57,226 nucleotides of DNA from Ettlia oleoabundans (taxonomy: Eukaryota > Chlorophyta > Chlorophyceae > Chlamydomonadales). The position numbers and the translations under genes are program-made. This document shows, piece by piece, positions 11,684 to 23,473 of this stretch. The notes under the pieces were generated by a model. That model made no database searches and had not been told where the DNA came from. It saw nothing but the letters and a program-made list of their open reading frames with translations. The DNA is taken from the NCBI GenBank assembly GCA_019693395.1, contig JAAMXP010004547.1, forward strand, positions 1 through 57,226, read 5' to 3'. The stretch's first letter is position 1. Every line of letters starts with the position of its first letter.

Positions 11684-14600
11684 TCAGTCCTCAGAACCAA
11701 CACGATACCGCCTTACGCCGCCGATGCCCCGCAGCTCTACTATTGTCTCGTATAACAACCTGCATCATTGAGGGGTTGGTGTAGATGGGTGGAGTGGGGA
11801 AAGAAATTATCCGCGGCATGCCGGCTAGAAAGGCCGCCGCGTATGGCTTTGTCAGAACCGATGGCGCTGTTAATCGCGATAGCTTGCCGCAGCAGGAACG
11901 CAGAGGGGGGGACAGTCAAGGGAGGAACGACAATCAGCACAGGAGCTTGACTGAAAACCTGCAAGTAAATGAGCGAGCCATTACATGAACACACCTGGTG
12001 GCTGCAATCGATGGTGCCACCTTGGCAAAGCTTCCAAGGCTGCCTCGCCATAGGGAGCCTATGCCCTCCTGGCGCAGCATCTGCAGCAGCCAGGCGAGGA
12101 TAAATCCATGCAGTTTGGAAGCGACGACATGGAATGGTTAAAAAATGCGTGGGGGAGGGCATGCATGGGAGCTCGGCCGCTGCTGCGCCCGTGTCAATGC
12201 CCAAACCCTTGACCACGTGAATCCCTGGCCCTTCTCCTCGGGCCCGTCCCTCGCAGAGAACCCTTAACACCTTGATTCACCTGAGTGGCGCAGTCAAGGG
12301 CGCCGGTGTACCGCCGCGGGAACCCCGGCCGCCCCTGCACCTGCAGCCGCCGCATGACGTTCTCTAAAGGCATGGTTGCTGCCATGACTCCTAATGCTGC
12401 CGCACCACCGACCATCCCCTTTTCTCCCGTTGACGGCGGCGCGCCCCGCCAGCGGGCGTATCCAGAGCACAGGGCCTGCAAGGAAGGCAGCACAGGTGCT
12501 CTCAAGACTGGCTGGTTATGGGTGGTTCGGACTGCAATGCATCGGAAGCAGCAGGCTCATGTACGGTTGCTTACGCAAAACGTGCCTGCAAGCAGCCCTA
12601 ACAAAAAGTCTGATACCAAAAGCAAGCATGCATAAAGAAGGCAATGGGAAGCACTAAAGCCCACTAACCAGAGCAAGTCCCGCCCTGCCCACGGGTTATA
12701 CAGATTCACCCTCCCCTCCCCACCTCATAACTAGCAAATCCAAGGGCCATTGAGACAGAGTTGTTGGCCATGCCTGCCGAGTAACCCTGATACAAGCCTC
12801 TCAGCCCCCGCTCTGCAAACGAAATAAGAGCTTGCAGAGGAGTTCATTGCGCCTCCCTGGGCTGAATATCAAGCGTAGTATGCAACGTAAGGCACAACGG
12901 GCAGGCAGAACAATGCAAGCAAAGCAGGCGAGCCAAATGTGGTGCAGATGTGCACCTGAAACACACTTTAAGGGTGGCTGGACACACTTAAAGGCTCAGG
13001 GTGCAGCTCTAAAAAGCTGGTCTGCCTTGCAGTGCCCACCTGCCACCATGCTGCGCATTACTGTCAGGTACCTGCCAGATGCGCCGCCTTGGGCCACAGA
13101 CACCTGGGTCCTGCAGCCTATGGTGTGGGCAGCAGAAGCATCGACAGCAGCAGCTAGACACCCTCTCTCTCTCATGTAAAGCCAGCAGTGTTGGGAATTT
13201 CTACGCCATTTCTACATGATATTAACCAGCCCCACCCTTGCAAACTGTGTTGAAAGTCTAAAACCATCGCTTATGCCACAGGATAACCAGTGCAAGCTTG
13301 CCTCAGCGCTTCAAGGGGGTAGGTGGCGGTACAGGCGGTGGCACCAGCCATAAGCCCAGCCGCCAGCTTTTGGGCGGTACCAAGGTCGTAAACCCCTGCA
13401 AAACGAGCGGGCACGCGACAACAGGTATACAGAAAGGCAGGCAAGCAGGCAGGCAGTCAGGCAGGGTAAATGCAAAAGGCAACGAGCAGTGCACAGTTAC
13501 ACATGTCAGGAACACAATGTTGCGCCGGCCATGTAAAAAACGTCACTGCACATCTCCCAAAGGCTAGTTGATGCCATGCACCATGCTGGCAGACAAACTC
13601 CGTCGACTCCTCCCAGATAGGATAGCCTGCCCAACAGCAGGCAGAGCCAAGGCACCTGAGCCGCTGAAACTGAGCATGACGTCCTTGCAAGCATCATAGA
13701 CCTGCACAGAAGTGATCCATCAAGAAGCAGCGCTTTGGTGGACAAGGTAAGGGGCTCAAGACTGGGAGGAATGCAGGGCCAGTGAGAAGGGAAGGCGGGG
13801 ACAGGCATCCTACAGCATGCGATGGAAGCTCAACAAGAAGCGCTTTCTGGCTGCCGCTGTGGTTGCCGGTGGCTAGCTGCTAGCTGCTAGGTGCTCCCTG
13901 CTGGGGCGCACCGCAAACTGGATGGCGCTCGAGGGGAAGACTTTGAGCACCTGCAGGGGGGCGCAAGAAAGGCGCTATATATGGATAACGCTACTTCACT
14001 GATTGGGAAGCCTTGTTGCAGTAAGCAAAGCCAATGCACAGAAATTGAGGGCACTTACAGGGCACACCTTCACCACACCTTCACAGCCAGGCCTGCATTC
14101 TTGCCGCCCATCACATGGGCTTGTTCTCGACCCCCGCCACCCACCCACCAGACCAATCACCCAACCAAACCACACAGTGCGTAGTTGGGCTAGGCAGCAT
14201 TCCCTTGGGCCCCACCCCTCACACCCACCGTTGCCAAGTTGCCTCGAAACAGCCCCCGTGGGCCGCCATCAGCCCACATGCGGCGCAGAGTTGGCCCAAG
14301 CTGGGTTGCGCTGCGGTCCTGCTTGGCAGAAACGAGGTGGAGGAAAGGTAAGGGAGGGCAACAATACAGGAATACGTAGGAATGAGCAGATGGACATTAG
14401 AACTTTTCAAAAACAATACTTGTCAAGAAGTAATTTTAAGAAATAAGCGTGAGAAGATGAACTGGTGCACAGCAAATCAACTGGCACCCCAGACTAATTC
14501 CAGCGCTGGCAGCCAGCTGCGCAGTGTCGTAGTGCAGCCGCTCTCCTAGTCGCCGCCGGATCTATATTACTTCACTGCTGTCAAATCATTCACAACCTTC

Positions 14601-16518
14601 ATTTGCAGCAATGCAGCTACCACCAGATACCCAATACACGCCTGTAACATGCCTGACAGAGACCAATCACACTAAGTACGCATCGCCAACAGCCCACCTC
14701 CCACACCCACCGCCATCATTATCGTCCGCAGACGCTCCAGAGGTGCAACTACCGTGCGCGACACAGCGCCTGCCACGCCGCCAGCCAGCAGCCGTTCCTG
14801 CATCCATAAGTGAGTGAATGAGCAAAGCATAGCAACAGCACTGGCATGTTTGAACTGAAACCACCAGGCAGTTCCAATTCTCAGAGCACTAGCGCAAACA
14901 AGCTGTGGAATTACGCAACAGCCAGGCAGCCGCGCAAAGCAGGCCCTCCAGCGAGTTGGGAGGCTGATAACGAGGCTGCTATCTGTTCTATCAGCACATT
15001 GACCAAGCACCTGCCACACTTCGCAAATCCTGCAAGCTAGCCAGCCAGCCTGCAGTCTGCGAGCCCCAGATTTGCAACGCAGCCCAACCACTGAAAGCTG
15101 GACAGCTACCCGCACATCGCAACGCCCCCCACCCCCCCAAACCCAGCCCCACCCCCCACAAACACCACCCACACGCCCACCCAGCACCACCCCACCCCAT
15201 CCCACACACACAGCTGCACCCACCAATGGTTGGCTGGGCGGCACGTGACCAAGCCGATACTCCATGCTATCCAGCCAGGAGGCTGAGTCGATCCAAGCAG
15301 ACAGGATGTTGGTGTGGCGAACCTGTGCACCTGCATGCGTCAAGCATGGAGACGGGCAGAGGGGGCAAATGCCTGGACGGGGGCAGGGTCTGGTTGTAAT
15401 GGAGCAGGCAAACTTTTATACAATCTTCACCAACAGATGAAACATAAATATATGTCCCGCCATGTAAAACCAGGTGTAGCCCGTGCATTACCCACATGAA
15501 CACAAGGCAGGAAGCCCCACCCGGCAGCAGCACCACGAAGCGCCTGAATTCTGAGTAGTCTATTTTGCCGTCCTTGTCGGCATCAAGCAGCGCCACCATG
15601 CGCTGCGCCTCGCCTGGAGCAACGCTTAGGCCCAGGGCTGCAAGGAGGTGAGATTGTGGTGCCAAGCAGCGGGGCAAAATGGAGAGGAAGGGCGAAGAGT
15701 GAGGTGGGGCGGATGGCGGAATTGATATTAGGCATGCAGCGGCAAGTCAGGGCGCTGCTCTTGCATGTGTGCCTTCCTGCTGACAAAGGTCTGTACCCTC
15801 AAATGGCGCTCCAGCAGGACATACCATGGAGCAGCATGCACTGTGTTAGCAGTAGCCAAGCCTTGGGCAAGCACCACCCACCTGTTGCCGCCTGCTGCAC
15901 CTCTCCAACGTCAAGCTGCCCATCCCCATCTGCATCAATGCTGTCGTAAACGGCTCGAATGCTCTTCTCCTTAGAGGTCACATACCTGCTCGGAACGGCA
16001 AGGTGTACGCAAAAGAAATGGCAGGAATTTGGAGTTGGTCAGGGCACGCAGGCAGCCCACACGTCTGTTATTATGGCAGCATGCGGTGGCGGCACTGGTG
16101 GGACCGCACCGCCGGAACTCGTCAAAGTCGATGGTGCGGGTCTTGTCTATGTCGTACTGGCGCAGGAGGTCGCCTATGTAGGCTGCTCCTGCTGGCAAGC
16201 CCAACTTGCGCAGCGCCGCCTGCAAAGGCAGCAAGAGGGCGGGTGGTGGCGCAGCTGTCAGTTGGGAGGCTCGCTTGCGGCGCCTGCAATTCTGTGCTTG
16301 CTACATTTTGATCACCCGGCGGCAAAGTCTGCTGCCCCAAACGCGCCGGTTCATGCCGGGTGGTAACCCGAGTTTGGACAGGGTTATATGGCGTTCACTC
16401 ATGTCCTTGCCTGCATCTCTGGTACCTCCAGTCTGCAATTGCCATCGACATCAAGCGACTGAAACAACTGAAAGAGTTCCGCCTCCGACGGACCGGTCTC
16501 TTTGTCCCTACGCACCAT
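11684..16518 (-). CDS. Calcium-binding mitochondrial carrier (SCaMC/APC ATP-Mg/phosphate type)
   Basis: Fifteen exons, 454 residues: 16518-16426, 16219-16110, 15985-15882, 15637-15521, 15330-15224, 14797-14711, 14318-14229, 13950-13912, 13701-13656, 13395-13302, 13071-13040, 12812-12724, 12475-12281, 12080-11995, 11759-11684. The N-terminal third has four EF-hand units. Loops 3 (DADGDGQLDVGE) and 4 (DADKDGKIDYSE) are canonical. Loops 1 (DVDGNCRLE) and 2 (DIDKTRTIDFDE) lack the central glycine and some ligands. The rest is a six-helix carrier with three repeats, marked by PLERLR, PLEALR and PLENVM, and by GLFRGN, GLYQGY and SLWRGS. The third signature has Met where Lys/Arg is usual. It probably works in the mitochondrial inner membrane, exchanging ATP-Mg or ADP for phosphate under calcium control. 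Intron 10 starts with GC (AG|GCAAGC at 13301). Confidence 0.92.
15120..15200 (-). repeat. G-rich intron tract in the carrier pre-mRNA
   Basis: On the minus (transcribed) strand this stretch of intron 5 contains many runs of three to seven G in a row. The RNA could form G-quadruplexes. No coding meaning. Confidence 0.5.
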
Positions 16519-16768
16519 CGACGACTAGCAAGGGCAACAGACCATGCAGGATGCTGAAAGTGATGCGAGCAAAAGACACAGGAGGGGCGTCGCGGTCATC
16601 GCAGATACCGTGGCATTTGCAGGGGCGCCGGCGCCAAGTTGGGCACATTATTGGTGTCTCCTTCTTATGTTGTGTCTTACTACAGCTACACCCTGAAGCG
16701 TGAGCACGCACTCAAAGGATTTAAAGCAGGTCGGTGAGCCCTTGCCATTCCCCCTTTGCTTGACACCG

Positions 16769-19700
16769 TCACTCCTCGCTGGCCGCCATTGTGCGCTGCA
16801 GCTGCTCCAGCTTCCTGCCGTACTCGCTGCTCCACGCCCCAGGCACAAGGCTGGAGCAGAACATGATGGGGGTGATGTCTGCGGCAACCAGGCCAACCAT
16901 GATCTGATTCGAAGCGCTACAAGGACATCTAAGCAAAACCATTGGCCAGGCAGCCACCCAGGCGACCAAAGCTTTTGTGCAACAATGGCTACATGATCCA
17001 TCATATAACGGGACGACCAAAGGTAAACTTGAGGCAGCCAGCTTGCGATATGGGGCTTGCCTGCGTCCCTGGTGAAGAGGTGCTGCGCCCAAAACTGGTG
17101 TACCTGGTCCACACGCCGCCGCCACTCAGCACCCGCCAGGCTGTTCACCTGCAGTGAACAGCGAGGCATCGTATTGAGGAATGGCAGACTTGAGCAGCAA
17201 CAGAAGCAGCACTAATTGGGGGTGCTGGGCCACGAGGCTCGTTGGAAATGAGGCACATCCTGAGTTGCAATATGTAGTACACAATTTATTGCTGGGCTGG
17301 GCTGGGCTGGGCTGGGCTGGCGCCAACATGCAGCGAGTTGCAGCACCTGCACCCCCAGCGTGGTGCCAAACTCGCGGAAGGCCAGCCTCCAGCTTTCAGG
17401 CTGGCGGAAGTAGCCGGCAACCCACAGCTCCTCCAGTGAAGCCAGGGAGCGCTGCAAACAGGGTCCTATGTCTCATTTAATGTGTGATGAGATGCACTAA
17501 TAATGTGTGCGGTGTGTTAGTAGAACTAACTCATTGCAGCAACACCCACCTGGCTGACCAGCTTGGACCAATCTTGCTCAGGCAGACCCCAATGCGAAAG
17601 CCAGAGCGCCTCGCCGAGGTCCAGAGGGTCGTTACTGGCGTACCTGCACAATGGCAGAGGTGGTTCAAGTCAGGTGAGCGACTTCACTGCGAAATTTTGT
17701 AATGACCCGTTGGATCATGAAGCCACACACTTACCTCCGATACTTGTTCTCAACCATGCGCTCCATGTCTGCGATCTCGCGCTGCAGTACATCTGGCTCC
17801 CCTGCTGCAGTACACATAGGCGGGTGGCCAAACAGCAGCTAGCAGTGGGCAGAGCTTTGGCATGCCGAGAGACTCCTGCAAGCACATTGCAGGCAGGCAA
17901 ACGCCCGAGCGGTGTGCAGCATGCGCGAACGCATGCATGGCATGCAAGGGCACGGCACGGCACAGCATGGCAGCGGGGCCCACCTGTCTCCTGCAGCACT
18001 CGGTATGTGACCAGGCCATCAAAGGGGTCCAGGTTGCCCTCAGACATCACCTGCAGGCACCAACATTGGTGTTGCTTTTAGAGTGCCCTTACAGAGTACT
18101 TCCAAGCAGCTGGATAGTGCAAAATTCCATACACTGCCGGGGCTGAGGAATGACACTACAAGCTTGACCAGGACCTAGCAGGAACTGACAGATGCTCCTA
18201 CCTGCCTACCCACCATGGAAGCCAGCAAAAGGCGACCCCTTTTGGGCCGTTCCGCTGCTGGCTTCCTGACCCCACGCCCATGTGCGTATCCTTTTTTCTG
18301 TCTGCCTAACCAGCTGGCATGCGCATTTCAACATAGCATGCAAATGCCACCTCGGGCAAGAAAGCAGCTCAGAGTAACTTACTGCAATCAGACCCTGACA
18401 GCAGGCGAGCCTGGGGGCGCAAGCCCCAACACGGCTGCCAGCTCACCATCGGGCGCGACATGTCGATGCTGACTTTCCACCACATGTGTGGCTCGCGGCT
18501 GCCGCTGCCGTGCACAAAGTGGGGGTGGGCAGCCTCCATCAGCTGCAAGAAGGGGGTGAGGCAGGAGGCACACTGCCAGGGCCACATGGAGTCAGGGTGA
18601 GGGGAGCAAGGTGGGCCTAAGAGCTGCCAGGGACAGGGGGCTTCCAGGGGTACGGGGGCGGCAGTGGCAGCACGCAAAGACATCAGGCAGGCTGGGCTTG
18701 GGCATGACTCATTACCGCCCCATGGGGCCACACCTCAGCATCAGTCATCACCGCCCCACCTGCACTGCCCAGCGGTTGTACTTGGCGTCCCCACGTGCCA
18801 GGCACATGCGATTGAGGGCGTAGGCCCACTTGGTGAGGTAGTGGAAGTACTGCTCATGCGGGCGTGGGGAACAGGGCGGAAGCAGTGGCAAATATACTAA
18901 GTGCTGCTGATGTAGTAATCCATATGGAGGGATATGTCGGTGGTGGAAGGGGCCACGAACGGGATCGCCTTGGGCTTGGGAGGCAGCCCGCCCCTGCAGG
19001 TGGAGGCAGATGGGGGATCAGGACATGGCTGCTGGCAATGCATCAGCAGTACCTGTCCATCACCATCTGGGTGGCCCTCTGGGTGAACCTTGCCAATTCG
19101 CAGACCTCCCCTGCATTGAGGGGAGTATTACCAGCACAGCAGCTGTTGTAACGTCTAAGACCTTAGCAGCACTAGGTGTTGGTATCTTGAGTTCGATACC
19201 AAGCAGCGGGATGGATTTGCTCTTTCGGCAGCGCAGTGCTAATGTCTTAACTGTCCTGCCCATCAAGCTGCCATAGCAGAACTCATTGGCAGCAACCTGG
19301 TGGGTTCTTCGTCGGTGGCATCGCCCAAGCGACGCTTGCTGTCGCGCGTCTTGCCTAGCGTGTCGTGCACGGCTGCAACAAAGGGTGAGGGGTGAGGGGC
19401 ATTTCAGGCACTGAGGCTGGTGCCTGAAGGAGGGAAGTGCCACTATGGTGCCACACCAAACAGTATGATTCTGATAAATAACGTAATGAATGTCGCGTCA
19501 GTCGGCCTGGGTGACCTGAAGATCACAGTATAAGCTGCAGCTCGGTGTATAGCTGAGGTGCCAGCACTGCTGCCAGTCCTACCAGTGATTAGCGCATCGG
19601 CTTGATCCAGGAACACTCTCTGCCCCGTCTCAGCCGCCAGAGAAATGTAGTTTACCACTCCAAAGGCATCAGTCCACAGATACCTGAAGGACAGTGCCAT

Positions 19701-19945
19701 AATAAGCAGTGTTACAAGAGGTGCCCAGCTGCAGCCCAGAAGCTTTACCGATTGGGTACAAGCGACATCAGCGGCGGCACCAGCCTGCTCTTGTTGTCTG
19801 CGAGGGTGCGGGGGCGCCAGGTTTTGCTTGAGCTTGGATCGCAGGGTCCGTACACATGATTGGCCACCTCTCGGGCAGCGTGCAGCCTGCCCGCGGGCGT
19901 GGCCAAGTCCTTCAATGCTGTTGCGAGGCTCGTCAGCCCTGGCAT
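16769..19945 (-). CDS. Six-hairpin (alpha/alpha toroid) glycosidase-like conserved protein
   Basis: Twelve exons, 402 residues: 19945-19749, 19683-19583, 19372-19297, 19110-19053, 18849-18760, 18542-18447, 18050-17984, 17804-17735, 17643-17550, 17451-17347, 17148-17029, 16903-16769. Conserved blocks read YLWTDAFGVVNYISLAAET, VHDTLGKTRDSKRRLGDATD, GGLRIGK, DGDGQYFHYLTKWAYALNRM, MWWKVSIDMSRPM, GNLDPFDGLVTYRVLQ, NDPLDLGEALWLSHW, AFREFGTTLG and AADITPIMFCSSLVPGAW. I recall this order from an uncharacterised family called six-hairpin glycosidase in bacteria, fungi and algae. Enzyme activity and substrate are unknown, and there is no obvious signal peptide. An alternative upstream ATG is at 19990. 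The donor after exon 11 (GTTTAC) is weak, so that junction is the least certain. It sits 250 bases upstream of the carrier gene on the same strand. Confidence 0.72.
17291..17320. repeat. (GCTGG)6 minisatellite in an intron
   Basis: Six perfect tandem copies of GCTGG inside the intron between exons 10 and 11 of the six-hairpin-like gene. Confidence 0.9.
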
Positions 19946-20126
19946 GGTCTGATGTAAAAGGACCTCAGAATGAGTAAAACAAGGCGACAATTTCCGTCCG
20001 AGACTGCTGGTTAAGCAGATGGGAAAACTTGCTGAGCTGGCATTGGCGCCCAGGGCGCAAAAACAGTACCCTGCACTTTCACCCGGCCCTCATCAATGAG
20101 TTAGGGTCTGGTCGGCACTACATCGG

Positions 20127-21777
20127 TTACAAATCATTCTTTAGTGGCATTTGGTACACATGGTAGTGGTGGTTCAAACTGCGCTGGGCGTGCAGCTTGT
20201 AGGCGCCACCTAGTGCCCCGTACCGCGCATCGGGGGCGCAGTACACCACCCGCCGCAGCCTGCTGTGCACCAGAGCCATAGCGCACATGGCACAAGGCTC
20301 CTGCACGAGATAGCAATCGTACCCGGTGCAGAGGTAGGGACGAGGGCCTGGGTTACCATCTACGGCTGCTTGGGCAGCGCCAGCTGAAGCGCCGGGGGAA
20401 GCTGCGGCCGCTATTTGATCTGCTCGTAAGGCATCTTGCCCCTTCTGCTTGGCATCTCGCAATGCAACTGCAGTTCGCCGCTCACCAGGGTTGCCACCTG
20501 CATCTGCTGCAGCGAAGCACGCAGTACCACAGCCAGGATCAGGGGCGAACCCTGGCTGCTGCTGCTCCTGCTGCTGCACAGCTTGGTCACTGCTCTCTGC
20601 CGCATCATGCACATCTGCATATCCCTCAAGCCGCCGCCGCTTGCTGTCTGCCTCTGAAGCATTGCCGTTGGCCGCAGCGCATGCCTGCTGCTGCTGCTGC
20701 GGCGGCGGCAGCTGCTGCTGCTGAGCTTCATCACTGCCGCTAACGGTGACATTGCCAATCCCAGCAGGCACAGCAGCTGGCTGCTGTATTGGCCATGTCC
20801 GCAGCTGCCATTCAGCTGCCGTCGCTACAGCCGCCATGGCCGCGTGCTGCAATGGGTGGCGGTGCGTGCAGTCTACGGAATGAGCCACTACTACGTCCCG
20901 TTTGGGGTCCACTATCAGGCAGGCATTTGCCACGCCACCAGCAGCAGCACTCTGCCGAGCAAGCTCCCAAGCAGCCGCCATATGCCGCTTCATCGCCGCT
21001 GCTTCAGCAGCCGACGGCACGACTGTGTTTGCCAGCAGGCTGGCATCAGGTGATCGCCAGTTGAGGGGCCAGTGCTGCGACCACTGCTGCAGCTGTTCCC
21101 GAGTCACTGGTGCATGCAGCGGCACCTGCAACAGGGCAAATGTGCATGAAGTGAGCACCCAGTTTGAGACCAGCCACAATTCGTGTAGGACGTAGTCTGC
21201 CAGCAGTGCTTAGAATACAGCGTGCAATGACTACAACCTAAGAACACAGCTTGCTGCTTGCCATAGAACCCAGGCGCTGCAACATACAAACTACTGGCAA
21301 TGGTGTGCAGATCGCAAGATGATGCGAACAACTTAATCACAGATCAACAGCGCCCACCTTTGCAGTAAACACTTGCAGACCGTGCTGCCGCACAATCTCC
21401 TCGACGGCTGGCGGAAGCTGGGGCTGATGCCGCTGCTTGCTAGCGGTGCTGCTGACACCAATGGGCTGTTGGGTGCTGGGATCCTCTTGTGTGGTTGCCT
21501 TCTGTTGCTTGTCGTGAACGTCTCCCTCGGCTTCTAGCTGCTGCTCCCAGTCTGCTTGGCACAACAAGATGTGCAGCGCTGGAGGCATGGAGCCCATTTG
21601 CTTCCGCACGCGCTTGACATGCTGCAGGCCCGCCAACGGTGCCGCCACCGCCAGCGCCTTCATCAGCCGACCACCCAGCCGGGGCTCCGCGATTACTGCA
21701 TGCATTTCGATCAGCTCCAACTCGGGACCGCTATTGGCAGGCACCGGAACAGGGTCTGCAAACTGTGGCGGAATCAT
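20127..21777 (-). CDS. TAD3: tRNA-specific adenosine-34 deaminase subunit TAD3/ADAT3
   Basis: Partner subunit of the TAD2-TAD3 enzyme that converts A34 to inosine in tRNA anticodons. Two exons, 21777-21358 and 21125-20127, 472 residues. The first exon has the TAD3 N-terminal domain (AVAAPLAGLQHVKRVRKQ). The second has a cytidine-deaminase-fold domain with a first zinc site HPLQHAAM (His at residue 234). The catalytic Glu of HAE is replaced by Ala, as expected for the non-catalytic subunit. The second zinc motif is PCAMC (417-421), followed by VHSRLRRVVYCAPD and LNHHYHVYQ. Between the two zinc motifs is a long low-complexity insert (about residues 255-390) with several glutamine runs and a KRRR cluster that might be a nuclear signal. 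The stop is TAA, unlike the TGA of most neighbours. Confidence 0.93.
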
Positions 21778-23473
21778 GCCGCGGAAGGATGCTTGGCGCT
21801 GAATGCTAGGCTAAACTGTGATGGTCATAGAATTAGTGGTAAGGTATCGAATACTTTACGTTTCGCTGCCTAATCGATGTCAACAACAAACAAGCATCAC
21901 ACTGCAGGCAATGCTACTAAACGCAGTAAACAGTAGACAATCTTGATCAATACGCAATGGACGATAATTATAGTGCATGAAGGGCACTGCTGTGTGCAAG
22001 GCATGGCGGCAGCGGGGGCAGCTCATCACTGTTCGCAGGCGTACTCCTGGGCAGATGCTCACAACAGAAAGGCTCATTGTATGGCCGCACAGGACAGAAA
22101 GGCTCATTGCACGGGTGGGGTTTCGGTTGTGGTTGCGGGTTTCCACTGCCGGCCTCATGCCCAGGCTGTGCCTTGTCTCCACCCGTCTCAGAGCCACCGG
22201 CGCAGTTCCCGCGTGATTCTTCCAATTAGCCCTTGCCTTGAGAAACTCATTGGTATCGGAGCCCAGTTTTGTCTTCAGGTGTTCTTGGAGCAGTAACAGC
22301 TGTGCACAGTGCTCCACAGGCAGTCTGGCCAAAGAGGGGGGCGGGTACCGCCCGCAAGTACTGCTTCACCCCACCCGCACGCTCAGCACGTCACACACTG
22401 GGAACACTGGCTTAGGAAGCGCTTGCAAAAACTGTCGAAGCCCAGATCGCGCGGGTGCACCTCCGACCGGGACGCCTGTTCACATGCGGGAGCCCTAATG
22501 AGCAAAACCCGCCGTAAAGCTGCGTACAGCGGTATTTGCAGAGGCAGGGTAGGTTACGCAGGGTGCCGAGGGAACACGAGTGTTTCCGCTCCTCCTGGCT
22601 GACTGTGCAATGGGCGGGCCTGTGCCGCCCATCAGACACACCCCTGAGATGCGGCAACAGTTGTCCTTGCTGATTCCTGCTTACATGCGGCCAGAATTGA
22701 CAGACACCCCATGAGCCTTTGGGGCTGCCCATTCGCATGCCTCACCACAATGCCGCATGCAGGCATCACTTGCACACATAGCGTGATGGCAGCGGCACAG
22801 GCCGCGTCTCTGCCGCCGCCACCAGCGGCCGGTGTGGGCTGGTGCGAGGAGGAAGAGCTGCTTGCCAGCATTTACAGCTTCTCCCATCTTTCCTGCAGGG
22901 ACCAGCAGTCACGTTCTCACTTTTTTTGCTACGTGGGCATCATATCGCGCTTCATTGAACAACTGGTGAGCTGTCGATGGCAGGTACATATCGGCGTCCT
23001 CTTGGTTACCGCCTCTGCTGCATGTTGCTTCTGGTTGTGAGCTGTCAGCTCTAATCCTGCTAAATCTTTGCGCTTCTTGCCATCGACATAGTTACTGTCT
23101 TCCATGTGTTTCTATTCCTTATCGTTGTGATGGCAAGCGCCGCCCAAAGTGGGGCTGCCTGCCGCCACCATATCTGGCCCCTATCCCCCCTTTGCCGCCA
23201 ACGCAGGGCCAGGATGAAGAAGACGCTGGCATGGCTGATGCATCTTGCACAGCAGCCGCCGCTGTGGCCAGATCTAAGTGCCACTGACAGAGGCGCCTTG
23301 GTGACCGCCGCTCTGTGGTTGGACGACACACACGCAACTGCGTTCTTTGGAGAGTACGGCTGCTTGCTTCTGGCAGCCCCGCCTGTGCCTGTAGAAGGGG
23401 ACATCTAGCCAGCTCCCGAAGAAGTCACGCTGCTGCTTGTGGGGCTAGATGGCTGGCGCTTTGCTGTGCACAG
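21778..23473. other. Stretch with no confident gene
   Basis: I found no recognisable domain here on either strand. A 150-codon minus-strand reading frame (21880-22332) and several plus-strand frames near 23106-23408 are open, but neither shows a family I know. The region ends exactly where similarity to the DUF3638 paralogue begins (23474). It could contain unknown 5' exons of that copy. Confidence 0.4.

Noticed and set aside
13430..13465. CAGG-type repeats as a CRISPR-like or mobile-element signature
   Set aside because: Simple 4-base microsatellites (also near 26811, 48215 and 53651), without spacers, terminal repeats or coding capacity.
17029..17060. GC donor (GCAG|GCAAGC) inside the six-hairpin-like gene near 17060
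   Set aside because: It looks like the other GC donors but gives the wrong phase for the next exon, so I used the weaker GT at 17028.
19180..19215. GTTCGATACC as a tRNA T-arm
   Set aside because: No matching acceptor, D or anticodon stems could be built around it on either strand; it lies in an intron.
19060..19443. 127-codon minus frame across intron 3 of the six-hairpin-like gene
   Set aside because: It is out of frame with both neighbouring exons; a chance open frame.
11684..19945. One fused gene covering the carrier and the six-hairpin-like protein
   Set aside because: Each has its own start, stop and complete family sequence, with 250 bases between them.
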